A stretch of DNA of 9,214 nucleotides from contig DGQA01000041.1 in NCBI GenBank assembly GCA_002390705.1, forward strand, positions 1 to 9,214. The letters run 5' to 3'. The DNA comes from Actinobacteria bacterium UBA4426 (GTDB lineage: Bacteria > Actinomycetota > Actinomycetes > S36-B12). Position numbers and translations under genes: made by a program. Every line of letters begins with the position of its first letter. Position 1 is the first letter of the stretch. Under the pieces are notes generated by a model. It searched no databases. It was not told the DNA's origin and saw nothing but the letters and a program-made list of their open reading frames with translations. Shown in pieces: positions 5,895 through 9,214 of this stretch.

Positions 5895-7021
5895 TTGTTA
5901 GTGAACGCCTCTTTGAGTCGGGAGAAAACACCGGTTGAATCAGATCGAGTCACAACCGTGTTGGGTTTCTCATCACGGATTTGCGCAAGTTTCTCGAGGA
6001 GTTCCTGCTGTTCTGTTGTGAGTTTACGAGGTGTCTCAACATTTATGTGGACAAAAAGGTCGCCGCGGGTATTGCTTCGAAGCCGGGCTGCTCCTTTATT
6101 CTTCACAGTTATCACCGCACCAGATTGCGTACTGGCAGCAATCGTAATGTCTTCGGGACCATCCAGCGTTTCGATATTGATGGATGTTCCCAGGGCGGCT
6201 GAAGTCATCGGGATTGTAACTACACAATGCAGCTGATCGCCTTGACGCTCGAAGAGATCATGGCCGCGCACCACAATCTCGACGTAGAGATCGCCAGCCG
6301 GGCCCGCGTTGGGGCCAGCTTCACCTTGACCCTGTAATTGAATTCTGGTTCCCGTGTCAACGCCGGGCGGAATTTCAATTGTCAGGTTTCGGCGGTGGCG
6401 AACCCGTCCCTGTCCGGAGCACTCAACGCATGGGTGCGGGATGGTACTTCCGTGCCCCTGGCAAGTAGGGCATGGGCGTGAGGTCATGACTTGTCCCAAG
6501 AAACTTTGCTGCACCGATTGGATCTCGCCGTGCCCTTTGCACATGACGCAGGTCGCGGCCTCGGTACCTGCGGTCATACCGGTTCCGGTGCACTTTTCGC
6601 AAGAAATTGCAGTATCCACGGCAATTTCTTTTTTCTCACCAAAAACTGCGGCCGTTAAATCAATGGTGATACTGATCAGCGCATCCTGGCCTCTACGAGC
6701 CCGACCGCGTGGCCCGCGACGCTGCCCACGGCCACCAAAGAATGCATCCATCACGTCACCGAAATCAAAACCGCCGGAAGAGGCTCCGCCCCGATTGCTC
6801 AGTGGATCCCCGCCGAGGTCATACATTTGACGCTTTTCAGGATCACTCAACACTTCGTATGCTGCCGTCACCATTTTGAATTTTTCTTGGTGTTCCAAGT
6901 CAGGGTTGACGTCGGGGTGTAACTCGCGGGCAAGCCTGCGGTAAGCCTTTTTAATCTCCTCGGGGGACGCAGTACGGCCCACCCCAAGGAGTTCGTAGTA
7001 ATCAGTTGCAGCTGTACTCAT
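5891..7021 (-). CDS. dnaJ: Chaperone protein DnaJ (actinobacterial DnaJ2 type)
   Basis: A 376-residue type I DnaJ. The J domain spans residues 7-70 with HPD at 35-37, which stimulates the DnaK ATPase. A short Gly/Phe region (about 77-97) is followed by a basic Arg/Gly patch (97-111). All four zinc-finger repeats are intact: CEKCTGTG (141), CVMCKGHG (158), CPTCQGHG (184) and CVECSGQG (198). The C-terminal substrate-binding beta-domains follow (about 213-335, RGDLFVHINVETP at 319-331). The position directly after hrcA identifies it as the DnaJ2 paralogue; actinobacteria usually have another dnaJ in the dnaK operon. The ATG at 7021 is 62 bases after the hrcA stop, with only a weak AAGTGAG upstream. 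No separate CIRCE or clear promoter is seen in the gap, so it is probably transcribed from the HrcA-controlled promoter upstream of hrcA. Confidence 0.96.
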   Translation of the reverse strand: MSTAATDYYELLGVGRTASPEEIKKAYRRLARELHPDVNPDLEHQEKFKMVTAAYEVLSDPEKRQMYDLGGDPLSNRGGASSGGFDFGDVMDAFFGGRGQRRGPRGRARRGQDALISITIDLTAAVFGEKKEIAVDTAISCEKCTGTGMTAGTEAATCVMCKGHGEIQSVQQSFLGQVMTSRPCPTCQGHGSTIPHPCVECSGQGRVRHRRNLTIEIPPGVDTGTRIQLQGQGEAGPNAGPAGDLYVEIVVRGHDLFERQGDQLHCVVTIPMTSAALGTSINIETLDGPEDITIAASTQSGAVITVKNKGAARLRSNTRGDLFVHINVETPRKLTTEQQELLEKLAQIRDEKPNTVVTRSDSTGVFSRLKEAFTNK

Positions 7022-7083
7022 CTAGCTCACTTAACTCGCTAACGTTTTAGGCGGACAGGGTTTAGGGGAAACATGTTCGTTTT

Positions 7084-8103
7084 TTACTCGTCGGAAAGGA
7101 ATCGACTCACGTATTGGGCTACTGCTTGAACTGTGCTCATTGAGTTTACATAATCCATATTGGTTGGTCCGATCACTCCGAGTGAAGCCACCGGCGTGCT
7201 TTCTTTCGCGTAGTGTGACGTGACGATTGACGTCGAATTTAAGCCTTCCACTTGATTTTCGTGACCGATCCGGACGGAGAGCTTTGTTTCGGTACCGACC
7301 TCCCCCAGCAGCCGAAGGAGTACTACCTGCTCTTCGAGCGCCTCGAGCACCGGTTGAATTGTCATGGGGAAATCTTCGTTGTAGCGGGCTAAATTGGATG
7401 CCCCACCCAACACCACCCGTTCGTCTAGTTTTGCGGTAACGGTTTCCAGAATTTCCACGATTACCGCCCTCACAAGTGGGCGGTTTTCAGTATTGAATGA
7501 TTGTTCGAGGTCCTCTATGCGTTGCGGGACTGATGAAAAAGGTTGATCAGAAATCGCTACGGAGAGTCGGGCTCGAAGGTCGGCCAGCAGAACTTCGTCG
7601 ATCGGAACCGAGCACTCCACAATGCGTTGTTCCACCCGACCACTGTCCACAATCAACATGATCATCAGTCGGTGTTCATTGAGGGGAATAAGTTCAATCC
7701 GGCGCACCTGGCTGCGTGAGAGTGACGGGTATTGAACCACCGCGACCTGCTTTGTGAGCTGGGCAAGCAGCCGAACTGTTAGAGTCATAATGTCGTCAAG
7801 ATCCACCGCGTCGGAAAGGAAACGGTCAATTCCTTTGCGCTCAGCAGCACTTAATGGTTTTACCTGTGAGATTTGGTCAACAAACATGCGGTAACCAAGA
7901 TCCGTGGGAATGCGCCCAGCCGAAGTGTGCGGGGCCGTGATGTACCCCTCTTCTTCCAGAGCCGCCATGTCATTGCGAATCGTGGCAGGGGAAACGCCGA
8001 GCTGGTGCCGATCCACTAACGCTTTTGAACCCACTGCCTCGTGGGTGGCAACGTAGTCCGACACAATCGCTTGAAGCACCGCAAGCCTGCGTTCCTCCAG
8101 CAT
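7084..8103 (-). CDS. hrcA: Heat-inducible transcription repressor HrcA
   Basis: A 339-residue protein, the normal HrcA length. An N-terminal winged-helix DNA-binding domain (about 1-76) contains SPATIRNDMAALEEEGYITAPHTSAGRIPTDLGYRMFVD (38-76), the family hallmark; the rest is the GAF-like and inserted dimerisation region ending in VAQYVSRFLSDE. HrcA binds CIRCE operators as a dimer and represses chaperone genes; GroEL activity keeps it functional. The start is chosen as ATG at 8103: GGAGG lies 5 bases upstream and MLEERRLAVLQAIV is the typical HrcA N-terminus. The open frame continues upstream to a GTG at 8169 (22 more residues), but that codon lies inside the CIRCE operator, and the extra residues do not look like HrcA. 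A CIRCE 60 bases upstream indicates autorepression. dnaJ follows after 62 bases. Confidence 0.96.
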   Translation of the reverse strand: MLEERRLAVLQAIVSDYVATHEAVGSKALVDRHQLGVSPATIRNDMAALEEEGYITAPHTSAGRIPTDLGYRMFVDQISQVKPLSAAERKGIDRFLSDAVDLDDIMTLTVRLLAQLTKQVAVVQYPSLSRSQVRRIELIPLNEHRLMIMLIVDSGRVEQRIVECSVPIDEVLLADLRARLSVAISDQPFSSVPQRIEDLEQSFNTENRPLVRAVIVEILETVTAKLDERVVLGGASNLARYNEDFPMTIQPVLEALEEQVVLLRLLGEVGTETKLSVRIGHENQVEGLNSTSIVTSHYAKESTPVASLGVIGPTNMDYVNSMSTVQAVAQYVSRFLSDE

Positions 8104-8108
8104 CTGCG

Positions 8109-8113
8109 CCTCC
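8109..8113 (-). promoter_or_regulatory. Ribosome binding site deciding the hrcA start
   Basis: GGAGG on the minus strand, 5 bases before the ATG at 8103-8101. It favours this start over the in-frame GTG at 8169, which falls in the operator, and over an ATG at 8151 (AGGA 6 bases upstream), which is weaker. Confidence 0.8.
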
Positions 8114-8162
8114 ACATATTCGACGGGTTTTGAAGCAATTTGCCTGAGCATTTTGGTTCCTG

Positions 8163-8189
8163 CTGGCACTCTGGCCGTCAGAGTGCCAG
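8163..8189 (-). promoter_or_regulatory. CIRCE operator (HrcA binding site)
   Basis: Perfect inverted repeat: CTGGCACTC (8163-8171) and GAGTGCCAG (8181-8189) separated by exactly 9 bases. The 9-9-9 geometry and the CACTC/GAGTG core match CIRCE; the CTGG/CCAG outer bases are the GC-rich form seen in actinobacterial groE and hrcA promoters. It lies between hemW and hrcA and overlaps the proposed -10 box by two bases, so a bound HrcA dimer would block RNA polymerase. Confidence 0.95.
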
Positions 8190-8216
8190 TCTACGCCCAA
8201 ACGGTGAATCCGTCAG
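8188..8216 (-). promoter_or_regulatory. Probable housekeeping-type promoter of the hrcA operon
   Basis: On the minus strand CTGACG (8216-8211) and TAGACT (8193-8188) are separated by 17 bases, resembling -35 TTGACA (4 of 6) and -10 TATAAT (TAnnnT form). The -35 overlaps the hemW stop codon and the -10 runs two bases into the CIRCE. Predicted transcription starts about 7 bases further on, within the operator, leaving a leader of roughly 75-80 bases before the hrcA ATG. Confidence 0.6.
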
Positions 8217-9214
8217 CCGAGGAGTTCCCGAATCACCCGATCCGCGAATAATCTTCCTGCATCAGTGATCTGAATCACCCCTTGCTCTAGGCCTTGCGCG
8301 CGGATCAGTCCTTGTCCTGCCAATTCCTTGGCTCGATTGACTTCCTCAGAATTAAGTTCACTCATGTCCAGCCCCGATCGAGTCCGCAGGGCCAACATCA
8401 CAGTTTCCACATGGATTTGTTCCAGAGTCAGTTCCTCAAAATCAGCCTGCACACTCTCTCCTGCTGACAACGCTTGAGCATACGTTGCCGGGTGCTTGTG
8501 GTTTACCCAACGCCGACCATCCAGATGACTGTGTGCACCCGGTCCAATTCCCCACCAATTCGCATTGGTCCAATAGGCCTGGTTGTGTTCGCATTCGCCA
8601 CCAGGCTTCGCCCAATTAGAGACTTCATACCAGTTGAAGTCCGCGCCCTGCAGCATCACGTCAATGATGTTGTAGCGATCAGCGCAAGCGTCCTCGTCCG
8701 GCGGGGGCAGCACACCTGATTTTACTGCCCGTGACATGGGAGTGCCAGGTTCAACAATGAGTGAATACGCGGAAACGTGATCAACACCCGCGTCAATACA
8801 CGCATTCACCGAAGCACGAACGTCAGAATCCGTCTCGCCAGGAGTACCATAAATCAAATCGAGATTCACATGATCAAAACCAGCCTGGCGTGCAAGCTTC
8901 GCCGCCTCTTCGCTGGCACCAGCAGTATGAGTCCGCTGCAAAGTAGCAAGTACGCCCGGAGCCACACTTTGCATGCCAAATGAAATTCGGTTGAACCCTC
9001 CTTCGCGTAACTCTGCAAGCATCCGTGCGTCAACTGAATCCGGGTTTGCCTCCGTTGTGATTTCCACACCGTCTGACAGGGGGAAATATTTTTTAACCCC
9101 GCTAAGAATTTGGGTCAGGGCGTGGGAGCCAATTAGTGTCGGCGTTCCCCCGCCAACGAACACGCTCGAGACGGTAGGTGCACCGAGCTCCCTCGATGCC
9201 AGTGCCAGCTCGCA
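8213..9214 (-). CDS. hemW: Radical SAM heme chaperone HemW (N-terminus outside window)
   Basis: The frame is open to the right edge, giving the C-terminal 333 residues; the start and the CxxxCxxC iron-sulfur motif lie outside. Visible parts: VFVGGGTPTLI (18-28 of the fragment), the GGGTP element of the SAM-binding barrel; ITTEANPDS; RISFGMQS; VNLDLIYGTPGET; and the C-terminal HemW signature HNQAYWTNANWWGIGPGAHSHL, then a winged-helix-like end. HemW was long annotated as oxygen-independent coproporphyrinogen III oxidase (HemN-like) but binds heme and inserts it into target proteins such as respiratory enzymes. A GTG at 9163 is internal and should not be taken as the start, since conserved residues continue upstream. 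The stop codon overlaps the proposed -35 of the hrcA promoter. hemW upstream of hrcA is standard in actinobacteria. Confidence 0.93.
   Translation of the reverse strand, partial: CELALASRELGAPTVSSVFVGGGTPTLIGSHALTQILSGVKKYFPLSDGVEITTEANPDSVDARMLAELREGGFNRISFGMQSVAPGVLATLQRTHTAGASEEAAKLARQAGFDHVNLDLIYGTPGETDSDVRASVNACIDAGVDHVSAYSLIVEPGTPMSRAVKSGVLPPPDEDACADRYNIIDVMLQGADFNWYEVSNWAKPGGECEHNQAYWTNANWWGIGPGAHSHLDGRRWVNHKHPATYAQALSAGESVQADFEELTLEQIHVETVMLALRTRSGLDMSELNSEEVNRAKELAGQGLIRAQGLEQGVIQITDAGRLFADRVIRELLG

Noticed and set aside
6354..6830. A 158-residue plus-strand frame opposite dnaJ, rich in Cys, Pro and Arg.
   Set aside because: The composition is the mirror of the DnaJ zinc-finger and Gly/Arg codons. 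There is no independent start signal.
7022..7083. Possible separate promoter or second CIRCE for dnaJ in the hrcA-dnaJ gap.
   Set aside because: No CACTC/GAGTG dyad and no convincing -35/-10 pair is present in these 62 bases; only short A/T-rich stretches are seen.

Overview
The window is a conserved housekeeping block from a bacterial chromosome, and every gene lies on the minus strand. In transcription order (right to left) it reads hemW (5' end cut off) - hrcA - dnaJ - rsmE - HIT protein - phoH - ybeY - corC-like transporter - era - recO - uppS (3' end cut off). This order, the DnaJ type (DnaJ2), the GC-rich CIRCE arms (CTGGCACTC/GAGTGCCAG), the UppS N-terminus and the frequent GTG starts all point to Actinomycetota. 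Base composition looks close to 50% GC by eye, low for that phylum. Together with the tight packing this suggests a small-genome lineage, for example planktonic freshwater or marine actinobacteria, but that placement is inference.

Right end (8104-9214): the C-terminal part of HemW, then a short regulatory gap. The gap holds a perfect 9-9-9 CIRCE operator (8163-8189) and a promoter-like pair (-35 at 8211-8216, -10 at 8188-8193). The -10 overlaps the operator, so HrcA would autorepress. A strong ribosome binding site (8109-8113) supports an hrcA start at 8103, downstream of the operator.

Middle (2057-8103): hrcA and, after 62 bases, dnaJ, then rsmE, HIT, phoH, ybeY and corC. From dnaJ onward each gene overlaps the next by 4 bases (ATGA or GTGA) or by 8 bases (rsmE/HIT). 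This looks like one translationally coupled operon. It links a heat-shock repressor and co-chaperone to ribosome and RNA quality-control genes: 16S rRNA methylation (RsmE), rRNA maturation (YbeY), a PhoH-family ATPase, and then a CNNM/CorC ion transporter.

Left end (1-2056): a 97-base gap with a 10-bp bulged hairpin separates corC from era, the GTPase for 30S assembly. A 231-base gap with no convincing gene separates era from recO. That gap contains a long-range 10-bp inverted repeat, and recO has a TAGAAT -10 box almost abutting its GTG start, so recO may be read from a leaderless transcript. recO overlaps uppS by GTGA; only the first 19 codons of uppS are inside the window.

I found no mobile element, tRNA, rRNA, CRISPR array or unknown multi-gene system. 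The interest here is in regulation and start-site detail rather than in an undescribed system.
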